Made by a program: the position numbers and the translations under genes. Positions 11,601-25,392 of a DNA stretch of 64,000 bases are shown piece after piece. The notes under the pieces are model-generated. The model was not told where the DNA came from. It saw nothing but the letters and a program-made list of their open reading frames with translations, and searched no databases. The stretch comes from Escarpia spicata (taxonomy: Eukaryota > Annelida > Polychaeta > Sabellida > Siboglinidae): the NCBI GenBank assembly GCA_963995525.1, contig OZ023206.1:20324002-20388001 (forward strand). Direction: 5' to 3'. The stretch's first letter is position 1. Each line of letters opens with the position of its first letter.

Positions 11601-14600
11601 GCCAAGTTGTCTCGTGATATTGTGTTACGAAGGGCCATGTGTTGACCTTGTTGTGGTAGACAAGATTGATTGACACCTGCTGGGGTCAGTCACGTGTCAT
11701 TGCAAATGGCGGCTGAGGTCGGGAATTATCGGAGAATAAAAAAAACTACCGGCAGTATTTGGTGATTTAACAGTGTCATACATTTAGGTAATACAACAGC
11801 ATAGTGGCATGAGAATAACCAGACTATATGATCTGCATTCATGGTGAACGAATATATGTTTGAACTGGGCTGACGCACACGTGATCGTCACTATGGAAAC
11901 ATCGTCAGTTTCCAAGAATCTGAAAAGGGACTTTCCACAGACACACTAAAAATACTAGTTTTTAAAGGACGGATTGGTGACATGTGGCGATAGCGCCTTG
12001 GTTTTTTAAACAGTACACATGTTCATACTGACACCTACTAATGTTCTATGTAGAAAAAAATTAAGAAATCAACTGACATGATACCCGACCCAGCTACCTT
12101 AACCTGTGCTCAAATGTTCACTAAATAAAGTTGGACAATTAAAATACATAATATATAATATACACAACAAAATTATTATCTTGGTGAAAACCAACTCTAT
12201 CAAATGATAAGCTATAACGATCTATTTGTCGAGACCAGTTCATTTCTAGCAAGTATCACATGATCAGGTCATGTGACCTGCCTATAGACACTGAAGTCAT
12301 TCCACTGACAAAGGTCATGTGATTTCAACCAAGTTTCTTGTGACTGGAGATAAGCCATAAATTCAGAACTTCATCTGTTCCAAAAATATATTTGTGGCTA
12401 ATGCAACAGCCGTGTGTTTTTTTTTGGCAAACAATGCTACCATATAACAATAACTGGCTGAAACAACTTTAGTATATGTAACAGCCGAGATCAAAATTTG
12501 TTCCACAATGGTGAAGAAATGTATAAACTCACCAGTGCCAAGAGCTGGGAATGCAACAGATCCGAGGTAACGGCACTCAGCTTCGACAAGAACACCAGTG
12601 ATAATGCTTGTCATATCCACGCGTGCATTTATGTGGATGATATTACGACATGGAAGAGACCCTGCTCTTGTCACGGCAATCCCACTATGTGGCATACGTC
12701 CTACAATGTTATGAAACAACTTTGGTATGACATCAGGAATAATCACACACAATCTATGTTATCAAATCAATTATCATATCAAATTTATTGAACTTATGAC
12801 AGTATATACAGATACAAATAAAATTAAGATAAATCATATATAATAGCATAATGAGAACAACAAGGGAAGAACATTATATAAGTTATACTCCCTATGTCAA
12901 TGGAAGTGTTATCATGTGCGTCATCATCTGCATTCAAATGGTTATGACACCACTGTTTGGTTATATAGTACTATGCCGGCTTAGTGATACCCAATCAGTA
13001 CGCATTACTAACGTATTAAATAAAAGAAACCCATGGAATTAATATCCATATTGTTACTATTTCTGGAACATCTAATTCATGGTTAAATGGTCAGTATCAT
13101 TCATACTGATGGAATGTTCAGTCTAACATTGCAATAGCAAGTTAACATTTTCAAAATATTGGTACTGCAATACTACCCAAAACATCTTACATTACTGATT
13201 GTTCAATTACACATTTGTTTTGAGTTGTTTTTAACTGCATAGCTTTCCAGTCAATCATGTATCTGTATGAGTAAAAGATATTAGACCAGTTGGTTTCAAC
13301 AATGATTAACACACATGCAAATGTTACTTTGTACTTACCAAAGCGTCGGCATTCATCCAAGATAGACTGACCGCCAGCCTTAACAATAGCCCTCGATGCT
13401 CCTCCTGTCGAGGAAGGATAGTAAACTATAATAAACTGTCTTACAAACCACAGACAAATGCAAACATAGTCTTGAAGACAAGCGATATTAGAAATGGGTA
13501 TAAATAATCCAAGTCAGGGTCAGACAAAGTCTGGTCAAAGTGAATAATTATTGAACAGGTACATTTCACAAATGCGGGATTTTCACAAATTAAGTACATT
13601 TAATTTCCTTAACTAGTATTTCAAGTAAAACTAGATAACCAGTGTGTACGCATTTAAGATGAAAGTAGCTTCAGCATGTAACACGATCTTGTCAGGTTCT
13701 TGCAAGCCAAGGCTGATACACAAAATATGACATAGTGGCAACCAATTAGAAATACATTTATTCAATCGCATTACTTATCTCTTTTGCAAAGAAATATGGT
13801 GATTATCCCGTGTATATGTATTTGACAAGATAAGCGTTAATTACACGTATTATGTGGATGGTGATGATAATCAGATACATGGATAAATGTCTGAATATCA
13901 CAAAAAATGTCACAATAAACTAATATATAATCAGGATTATTCAAATGGTAATTGTCAATATAAGTGTTTGGTCTATTCAGTGATTTATGGGGCTGTAATA
14001 GACATAGCTAAGCTGTATGCCTAACATAGGCATTCCATGCAGCATTCAACAATTTACCTTCTAGACTGAATTTGTCATCACTGCTGTTGACAATGGCATC
14101 TGTGCGTTGTTCTGTTAGGTCGCCATGGAGGATCTCAATCGTCAGTGCCCCTATACGGGTTGATGTGTCAGCTCTGCTGTGACTGGTTACGCCACCTGTG
14201 GCACCTGAGGGATGCTGAAACATGGAAATAAACATCAAGTGGATGGACACGCATGCACACACACATGCATGCATGCACGCACGCACACACGCACGCACAC
14301 ACACGCATCCCCCATGCACTTTTTGCTGCTGTTTTATATATATATATGTATATTGACAGACTAAAAAGAAGGTTATACAATCTGCATGACGTTTATATTG
14401 GTACATGGTCTAAACTCAGTGTGAGCCTGCATGTGTTTCAGGTTGTTAACGAATGCGAATATCATTCGAATGCGCATTCAAATGCAACCGTTCAATTTTC
14501 ACCGCATTCGAATGCAAACCTTAAACATTCGCATTTACATTTAATGTGAATGTCAAACATTTAACTGTTCAAATGTTTCATTGAACACGTATCAAATGCT

Positions 14601-17600
14601 GCCATATTGCAACAATATTTTTTCCGTCTGTAATAAGTGGGGGCCTATGCTCTTGTTGAGTGTTTTGCTCGGGCCTACTTGTAGTTTAAGAATTAATTTC
14701 CTGTGGAACTATATTAAACCATAATAAATTAACCAAAATCAAGCTAATGATTCAACTAATTAAATTACGATCATAAAATAAGTTAGTTTATTAAATTAAA
14801 AGACAATTACAATTAAATGAATTAACCCAGGTCTGAATTTAGACACATTATTCGCAATGATTGATTTTATTTCACTAATGACATTAGTATTAACATTATA
14901 TTGTAATTTATGTTGTAAATATTTGTTCCCTTTCTCAACTTGTCCCCTAATAGTGATTAGTAACAATAAAAAAACAGTCATCATGCTACTTGTGAATCTT
15001 CTTTCTAAGCCAGCTTTTTATGAAATGTGCTCAATATTGCTCAATATTATACAACAAGAGAGAAGAACGCAAGCTTAATTAAACTGCATTACAACCATTA
15101 ACAGACCCGTATGGCATATCATACTTTGTGCATTACGTTTTCAATGAGTCAGAATAGATTTCAACAAACAGCATGTCTTTGCCACTGTCACCTCACTCTG
15201 TCTGACTGACTCAAGACAAATGCATCAGGATGTTTTTCACACTTCCTGGAGTCATAAGGTCAGCAGTGTGCAGGTAGCCACTAACTAAAGTTGGTATTAT
15301 AAGATGAAGTGCTGGTCAAACATTACCCAGCAATTAATCAGTGAATGAATGAGAAGCCAATGAGGCTGGTCCCATCAGCCTTGTTTGAAAAGTTTTTTTT
15401 GGCTGAGGACTAAACTTCAAAGGACCTTTGGACAGGCAGCAATGACACTGTTTCAATATCACCTGTTTGTAAACATCAGGGCTAGCACAAAAGAAGCCAT
15501 GATTCCTCCAAAGTGTAGTCAGTCAAGGATTACCAATGCAAACAAAAGCCCCATGAAGCTGGTTCCTCCCTGGAGTTATAACAGGAAGAGTTAAACTAAA
15601 AATATGGAAGTGCCCGTATTAGTGATAAACTGTTTGAGCAATTGATGTTGGTCAAATGAAATGTTGATCTTCTGTGAACAATCTATTGTAACATTGAAAC
15701 TGATGTAATGCTCATCTAATCTTCTGTGACCAGTGGGACACATTAAGTTGTAACTAATAGACTATGTTTTGCTCTACAGTTGTAGAAATTTTTGGAGAAT
15801 AAATATCGTGTTTGTAATTTGTATGTAATTATTTAAAATATGTAGTGTTAAGCTTTTTTATATTTCATGTTCAAAAGTGTACATATTTTATAGGCCTACA
15901 GCCCTACACTAGGCATAACACAAACAAACATTCGCATTGAGACGCGACCACCAAACATTCGTATTCGACCACCAAACATTCGCATTCGACCACCAAACAT
16001 TCACATTCGACCACCAAACATTCGCATTCGACCACCAAACATTCGCATTCGACCACTAAACATTCACATTCGACCACCAAACATTCACATTCGACCACCA
16101 AACATTCACATTCGACCACCAAACATTCGCATTCGACCACCAAACATTCGCATTCGACCACTAAACATTCGCATTCGACCACTAAACATTCGCATTCGAC
16201 CACCAAACATTCGCATTCGACCACCAAACATTCGCATTCGACCACTAAACGTTCCCATTCGACCACTAAACATTCACATTCGACCACCAAACATTCACAT
16301 TCGACCACCAAACATTCGCATTCGACCACCAAACATTCGCATTCGACCACTAAACATTCGCATTCGACCACTAAACATTCGCATTCGACCACTAAACATT
16401 CACATTCGACCACCAAACATTCACATTCGACCACCAAACATTCACATTCGACCACCAAACATTCGCATTCGACCACTAAACATTCACATTCGACCACTAA
16501 ACATTCGCATTCGACCACTAAACATTCGCATTCGACCACCAAACATTCACATTCGACCACCAAACATTCACATTCGACCACCAAACATTTGCATTCGACC
16601 ACTAAACATTCACATTCGACCACTAAACATTCACATTCGACCACCAAACATTCACATTCGACCACCAAACATTTGCATTCGACCACTAAACATTCACATT
16701 CGACCACTAAACATTCACATTCGACCACCAAACATTCGCATTCGAATGTGATCATAGAAATAAGCATTCGCATTCAAATAAAGTTACCAATTCGCATGCA
16801 ATGGTACGCTTCGTTAACAAGCCTGATGTGTCCATGGTTTTTGCGTTTGTGCGCGCAGGAGTGTGTGTGCACATGTGTGCTTGATCATGTTTGTGTGTGC
16901 GTGCATGTGGGTGCATGTATGCATGTGTGTCTTTATGCATGTGTATATATGGTAAGTCAACATGTCACATTCCTGTACCGCTGAACTGATCTGTGATACC
17001 TGAAACGTGGACACGTGGGTAGAAGATGGCTTGGTGGTAGTATCCACAGGATCTGAAGATCTGGCAACTGCTGCGAAACATAAGAACAAAACCTTAATCC
17101 TCAGATAATGATAGGTACTTAGAAAAATAAAGGTAAAAGGTAATTTCTTATACAGTGCAGTATCCAGTCCTTATGACTGCGCAAAACGCTTTATACTTTA
17201 CTCCCTGCAGACCTCTTCAATCGAACAACATCTGGACTTCTGCGAGGGGGTTATGGAATCTAATAATCTATGTGCAATATGAAAGTTGTTAACAGACGGA
17301 TGTATACTCTGTGGAACTAAAGGAGGATGAACAATGTTACAAATACATAGGACTTCAGATGACTGTGACATGGTATGTTTGCCACTGATGTAATAATAAT
17401 AGGGAATGACATCTGAGGAGTTGGTGTGGCAACCACCAGGCCCTTAGCCAGAAATTACTTTTTGTCAGTCTTGAATTAATTAAAAAATGTACCTTTTATC
17501 GCGTGAACGACTTGCACGGAAGCCATTCAGGTCATCACAGCTATTACTGGCCAGTTTAGTTTTTCAATGACAAAACTGCGTCATTTGAGCCATTTATTTA

Positions 17601-20600
17601 ACCATTTCAGTGCTGCATTTCTGGCCAGTCAGTTACCAATGAATACTGAGTTTTTTAAGCTTTCAGTGAAACAGGGTAACACTTTTTAACTTCACTTTTT
17701 ACACAGAAAAGTGCATTAAAAAAAAAAGGAACACCATATATATTAGTAAACTAGGTTTATCAATGAATACTTTAAGTATACAAATTGTGAGACTGGTTTC
17801 CATGGAAACCAGGAAATTCAAGATGGTTGAACATAGTTAGGGGTTTTGTCATAGAAATATATTTTTTTGAGTAGGAACAACACATACATTATAAACCGAC
17901 ATGAATTATCTAGAATTGTGCCACAATGGTGACAATTCAATGTTGACTAGTTGTACAAATATTTTATACTATTAAGTAAGTTTTTCACAGTAACTATGCA
18001 AATAATTATTTATTAATAAATGTGAATGCCGAATACGTCACAACTGCACTAATTATATGCCTACCTAGTACCTATATTGTAAACTAGAAACAAACATTCA
18101 CATCGGAATGACATTTACTGTCCGTTATCGTAAGTGGAGGAAACTATTTACACGTGTACATTCCCTATCATTGCTCACCACGTTGTCGGTTTTTACAAAA
18201 ACAATTTATTCCAAAGAAAGGCATTATCGTAACATTGCAGCGATATCAATGGCCGACAACAGCATGTCGGAGGACAATCCCATCAAAACACTCAAAAATA
18301 TCTTGAAATGTTTGCATACAAAACCGTATAAATGTTACATCACAGTGAAGCTGGCGTTTGTGCAATTCCAACAATAGTCATTAGGCGTCACTACTGTTAA
18401 TGTTGACTTCAGTAGTTATGGAATAAGCCGGTGCGATGCTATCCCCGCTCTAGCGGGTTGTCGTATTCAAGCAATATAGATGCATAAACACACTAAACAT
18501 AACCAAACCCAGACAGATAGTTTGCAAAATTATTGTATACAATACACAGTGTTAACCAACATTCCCAATATATGTTTAAATAATGACAATCAACATTGAG
18601 TATAATGTTCTTAAATTCCTGTTTAGAAAAACCTTCATAATTTTATGAAAAACATAATGTTAAAACATTTTGAATTGATTCAAGGCCAGACGAGTAAACA
18701 AACTGACATTGAACAAATGGAGTGGGTAAAATAACCCAAATTAGGTAGTTTGAGTTGCTTTCTTACCTGTGCCTGGGGGATATGAAGGAGAGGCGTGTTG
18801 TTGAGCAGCATGCTCCAAGAAATATTCCTTGAAAGATTCCATCACTGTCTGGTCAGGTGTGACAATCCTCACTAGCTTCATGAGCTTGGGGTTAGAGTGA
18901 GTGAAATGGTCAATCGCATCCAGCATGGTGGTGGCTACATCACAAGACACAGGGTCAAACATAAGCCGCGAGATAGAGAGGGAGAGGAGGGAGGGAGGGA
19001 GGGAGGGAGGGAGGGAGGGAGGAGAGAGAGAAAGATGGGCTACACCTAATGTTCTAAATTACTGTCAGCCGGAAGGCCCGAGCCTGGCAAATTTTGAGGC
19101 ATTATAAAATTGAAGGTCCGACAGACCACAAAATTGTCAACTCAAGTTTTGAACACTGGTTACACCTGGAAAGATTTGGAGGAAATGGCTGCAAACAGAC
19201 AACAGTGTATGACCATGGTCAAAGGTCTAGACTCAGAAATGAGCAAACACACTTAAATAACTATGGCAATTGACACTGCATATTTTCCAGAATATTGGAG
19301 AAACATTACAACTCACCAGTGCTAAGTACTGGGAATGAGACGCTCTTCATTTGTTGATATTCAGTTTCGACAAGGACATCTTGAATCTTGCGGGTCCAAT
19401 CAGCATTCGAGTATGCTTCTACTACATGGATGATACGAGAACAGGACAGATCTCCCGCTCCTGTCACTGCGATCCCAGTGGATGGCATAACCTCTAAAAT
19501 GTTACCAAATATCGCCTTAGCACAAAATCATGGACAAATAAAGGTAAAACAACTTACTGTTTGTTTCTGAGGCAGTTCTGATTTACTACTGTTGCTTTTC
19601 TGAATGGATATACCTGCCTGCATGCACAAACACACGCATGCATCAGGCATGCACACATGCAATATGCCTGCACTGATCCAGTTATGAACAAAAAGCGTTC
19701 CGACGTAATCACATACGTTCAATCACAAAGATGTCTTAACTACACCTCTGTAATGTGTATAGCATATTACATACGTGTGTAGGCCTACCAGTAATAAAAT
19801 ATAGAATTAAAACAACCCATTTCGTATCAATTTTTTTTTAAATATTACGTTAAGAATTAAATTGCTCAAGCAGCAGTAGCAACATACGTCTGATAATTGC
19901 AGCTAACAAAATTAACTATGATGCCTGAATTGTGTTTAATTTAAAGCTTCCCAGTAAAACAATGCAGTAAACATTAATAGCAAAAGAAAATAAATCTCAG
20001 ATTAACTTCAGTGATAACAAACCAATAATCATTTATGACTGTGTACCCACCAAGTGCTTTGCATGCCGACTCAACAGCCTGACCGCCCGAGTCAAAAATC
20101 TCCCTGGAGATGGCCCCTATCAAGGATGGAGAGGGTTATTGAAATCACTATCACCATCATTCATTCAAATTTTAAAGGTGATGCTACAGCACAAAAACAG
20201 ATGTTGTAATAACTTTTATTAGTAAATAATTATTATAAAGAATGCACAACTAGTATCATCATACAATCCACATTTAAACAGTGATGATAAAGCACAAAAA
20301 TCGATGTTGTAATAATTTTGTATTAGCAAGTTTTGGAACAATACAACATTTTTTTGTCTTGGTATATGTTTGTATAAAAAAGCTCACACAGGCAAACTGG
20401 GATTTCATATAGCCTAATTAAGGCTAGTTAAACCTATAAAAGGTGTTGAATAATTGATGAACGTTTCATTTGTTAAATGCATATGCGTTTAACAAATGAA
20501 ACTACATGTATATACAGTAAAAATAAGTCACTATTTTCTGGTCTTCACATCTGGCAATTTGCCAAAGCCAATTGTTGGTCGAACATTTGGCCTTCAGTCA

Positions 20601-23600
20601 TCTGAATTCGTCAGCGACATCATTTATATGGCAGCAAGGAACGTCAACAATGTGAACAGAGAAATAACAGCATAGTTGCATCATGCTTTGACAATAAGAT
20701 TCCAATTTTGATAACCACTTGCATTGAATCCTGGACAGGTATTTAATAAGTCAATAGTTTGCACATTGCACGAACGAGCTAGGATGTCGTAGAGGAAACT
20801 ATGTACATTTGCTTTTTCTCAAATTAGTTTGTAATGAGACGAGCCAACAAAATCAAATTTAGGTGGAACTGTTAAAGACTGACCATTTGCATGCAGCATT
20901 CAGTCTTATGTCCAACATAGAATTTCTTATATACATCTTTCTCTATACTACAGCGGCTAAGAACAAGAAATTTGATGAATTGTGCAGTTTTTGGACAAAG
21001 CATGAAAATTGGCACATTTGTAGTTTATGATATGTAAATCATGTAAAGCTAGGTACCCATCGCTATTGACTTGGTACATAGCCATCATCTTGATTTTTAA
21101 AATCGCCGCCACGGAAATCCATTAGGCAAGTATATGAACTTTTAAACAACATAGAAACATGATCTTGGTGTCCAAACCAACATTGCCAGGGCCAATTAAT
21201 CCATTTCTATCATGTGCAGTATTCCAGGATAACAGCCACATTGAAATTCAAGATGGCCACCATGCAAATCCATTATCCAGATATCTCGGCTACTAAGCAA
21301 CATAAAAACATGTTCTTGATGTCTAACCCAACATTTCCAGGGTCAAGGAATCCATTTCTACCATATGCTATATCCTCAGATGACGGCCATATTGAAATTC
21401 AAGATGGCCACCATGCAAATCCATTATCCAGATATATCAGCTTCTAAGCAACATAAAAACTTGTTCTTTGTGTCTAAACCAACATTTTCAGAGTCAAGGA
21501 ATCCATTTCTGCCATACACTAAATCCTCAGATGATGGCCATATTGAAATTCAGAGGGGTGAAAGATTTAGGCAAATCTCAATACTGAAACTTTAGCATGG
21601 GCGACACAGTGGGGGGGGGGGTGTAAGGGGGAGGGGTGACTATGTTGATAAGAACAGGGCAATGGTCTACCTGCAGTAAAAAAACAAGTAAAAAGTAAAG
21701 GTAAGTTCTTATATAGCGCAGTATCCAGTCCTCAGGACTGCTCAAAGCGCTTTACACTTTACTCCCTGGCAGACCTGTTCTTATATAGCGCAGTATCCAG
21801 TCCTCAGGACTGCTCAAAGTGCTTTACACTTTACTCCCTGTCAGACCTGTTCAATCGAACACCCATCTCGACTTCTCTGGGAAGCATTCAGCCATGCTGC
21901 AATTAATGCACGAATACTATTCGTACACAAATATCCACAACTGTCTATAGCCAGGTACTCATTCATACAGCTGAGTGAACTGAAACAATGTAGAGTAAAC
22001 GAACTTGCCCAAGGTTCGACACCGCCGCACAGGATTCGAACCCGCGTTCTCTCGGTCGAGAGTCCGGAGCTCCAACTGCTGCACTACTGTGCTCCACAGT
22101 ACAAATAACAATTCCTAGTATTACAAGACATTTTATCTGTGAAATTACAATTGACAACTCTACCAGTAATATGTGTGTGTATGTGTGTATCTATATATAT
22201 ATACATACCGGTATATATGCCTACATGCAATCCCTGAATGTGTGAAATCATTACATTTTGCTATGACAAAAAGACATAATTAGTTCAAATAAGTTATTTA
22301 AACATTTATTTGGTTATTAAGCTAAATGGACGTATGTTGATTTAATAGTTTCAACATTTGTTTTTAATTGCACTCTCAAAGTCCTTGACATTTTGACCAT
22401 ACATTATAAAACGCATGGCAGGTGTAGGTCTCCGGGCTTCAGCAATACGAAAATAAATACGAAAAAAAGATAAATCTTACTAGTTTGTAGTTTGCTAATA
22501 CGACGTTGCCTGGTCACGCCATGCCGAGGCGTCCTATGCAAAACATGATTGGCATCACAATTATTGTAGACATCTAAACATTGTCACAAAGAATCCACCC
22601 AGTGGTGCTACTATAACCAACTTGCCAGTGTGCGCACACTGGCAAGTTGGTTATAGTAGCACCACTGGGTGGATTCTTTGTGACAATACCAATGCGATGC
22701 CTCCAAGGCCATCTGCATTAGCTTAGACGTTTTTGGTAATCGTGACACATGACATGTTTGGCGGTTGTAGCTCGACGATTTCATACATCGGTGACTAGGT
22801 TGGAAACCAAGAAAATAAACACAGCACTCTTGAATTCTAAAAATTTTATGGTTTCAAGTTCATGCCTATGACCATATCTCCCCACCCACCAAAAAAACTC
22901 CCCGGATCTGAACAAATCTCAGAAATGATTGTTTGAACTTCAAAAATACAGAATCCAATACGGTACTCTTCCACCCCTGAATTCAAGTTGGCTGCCATGC
23001 ATAGACTTTTACGACCATAATTTTAGTGCTTTTTAATATTGAGGACTCCATGACAAATCCATAGGTGGTTGATATGTTTCAAGGTCAAGGATTCCAGTCG
23101 TGCTACTTGCATTATTCCCATACGATGGCCATATTAAAAAACAAAATGGCTGCCATGGAAATCATCTGTCCGAATATCTCAGCTTCTACACAACATAGAA
23201 ACATAATATTGGTGTCCACACCAACATATCCACGGTTAATTAATACTTAATTAGTACAGTGTAGCAAATAACAAGACAACCTCCGAGTGGTTCGGCTATG
23301 TATTCTGCATTCTCTTGTGGGTTGCCTGAGGATGTCAGCAAAATACCTACTACATACAACTCTTCTGACAGTTGCCAACTGGGATGTAATGTACATGATA
23401 CATTACTGATGGGCATCATCGTTAACTGCACATCTACATCTGGATAGCATCATCATCCAACACTTTTGTGGACGCAATCTGCAGTGATGAGAAGTACTAT
23501 GTTTGGTACACCAGTCAGTCTGATTGTGATCCTTGTCATAATTGGCGTTTTTCAGTCGTTTCGTCCGCATATCTGCTCAACTATATTTCCATGTGTCCTT

Positions 23601-25343
23601 AACAGTGTATATCATTTGCATTACAGTTTTGTCTATGACTAAGTTTATACTCAAAGTCTGCACACATGTGCGAATTTCAGCGATTGTTGGATTAGACAAA
23701 TGTATAAATGTTGCCATTAAAGATGATATTTATTTAGCAAAGTTGTTTCGAATGCCAGAGTGTAGTACATTTATGCTTTGTTGATTTTTTAAGTGGCAGT
23801 TTAAACATTATCTTCCAACTCCATCTAGATACCTGTGATATATCTGGCCCTGTCACCATCCACCTCTCCCAGGATTATGAACTTACAGTACAACCGTCAC
23901 TCTTTGTGGGCGATTGATTTGATCTTGACATCAGCTTAGTGTTATTGCTGAGAAAACATTTTGTGATTTCTGCACAACAAAATGTCCATTCATAAATTGC
24001 CAGTAAACCTCAAGACACGTTGTCAACATGACATTGAGTATGTTTTCCATATCGCTGTCGTGAACTCGAAATGTAACCATTTGTGTTGTCCATTCTTAAC
24101 CAATAACATATTTGTCTTCACCAGTATATGCACTGCCATTTATCGTATTGTTCAGAATATAGCTCAGAGACAACTGCCAACAATATATACGTATTCATAC
24201 GTGAACTACACATTCCTCAACCTCAAGAGGCGCTAAAACCATGTTTGTAAAATCCATATGCAGGGCAGCCATTTTGAATTGTAATATGGCCGTCATCTGA
24301 GGATATAGCATATGGCAGAAATGGATTCCTTGACACTGAAAATGTTCGTTTAGACGCAAAGAACATGTTTGTATGTTGCTTAGAAGCCAAGATATCTGGA
24401 TAACGGACTTCTGTTGCGGCCATCTTGAATTTCAATATGGCCGTCATCCGTGGATAGTGTATATTACAGAAATGGATTCCTTCACCCTAAAAATGTTGGA
24501 TTAGACATCAAGAACATGGTTTTATGTTGCTTAGAAGCTGAGATATCTGGATAATGTATTTCCAAGATGGCCATTTTTTAAATCAAGATGGCGGCTAGGT
24601 ACCATGTCAATAGCGATGGGTACCTAGCTTGAAATGATTCTACATATCATAATCTACATATGTGCCAATTTTCATGCTTTTGTCAAAAAGTGCATAGTCA
24701 TGTCCCTTAGCCGCTGTGCTAATGGAATATACCTGTTTGAGAGAACCATTTGTCAGTAACATTGACAATGGCGTTTGTGTGTTCTTTCGCTAGATCGCCT
24801 TTTACAATCTCAATTTTCAGTGGACCAATCAGGATCGGTATGTCATCTTCAGTGCTGATGTGATGGCGCATACCACTTGTTAGACCAGGGTGATGCTGAA
24901 AAATGTAAATAAATTAAAATGTACACAACATGCTCAGTGACATGTACAGCCACACATACAAAGACACACACAGCCACACACGTACGCACACACACAGACA
25001 CGCAGACAAGCACAAACACAGATATACAGATACACAGGCAGGCAGGCGGGCGGTGGGCGGACGGACGAACGGATTGACCGACAGACACAGACGGACGGAC
25101 GGACGGACGGACAGACAGACAGACAGACAAAATTAACTGCTGAATTTGAACTGGCCCGACTAATTTACAAACCACATCGACACATTTCCATTTTTCCACA
25201 TTCTTTAATCACACACGTGAATGTCTATCATTTGAATTTTACATGTAAGTACATAAGATGTTAAACAGTAATAATTTTAACATTAACTATATGTACACTA
25301 ACATAATAGAGCCAAATTACACTAACATAATATAACTTTGCAT

Positions 25344-25392
<49 letters not shown>

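Larger units (their letters stand above)
7218..12102 (-). mobile_element. Complete Kolobok-type DNA transposon (TTAA-flanked)
   Basis: A 4,877-bp element (7222-12098) flanked on both sides by TTAA (7218-7221 and 12099-12102), the target duplication of Kolobok (and piggyBac) elements. The termini are short imperfect inverted repeats: GGTGGCTACATCAGC on the left, GGTAGCTGGGTCGGG reading in from the right. It carries one two-exon transposase gene on the minus strand (10895-8654) and an 18-bp minisatellite just after the stop. It sits in the macro-3 intron of the PARP gene, in the same orientation. A relative lacking the transposase is at 56630-57745 in inverse orientation. Confidence 0.8.

Noticed and set aside
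15904..16773. 289-codon open frame on the minus strand
   Set aside because: It is a 21-bp minisatellite read in a frame without stops; no start context, no splice support, inside a PARP intron.
22032..22043. tRNA gene
   Set aside because: Only a B-box-like motif within a SINE head; no complete cloverleaf could be drawn.
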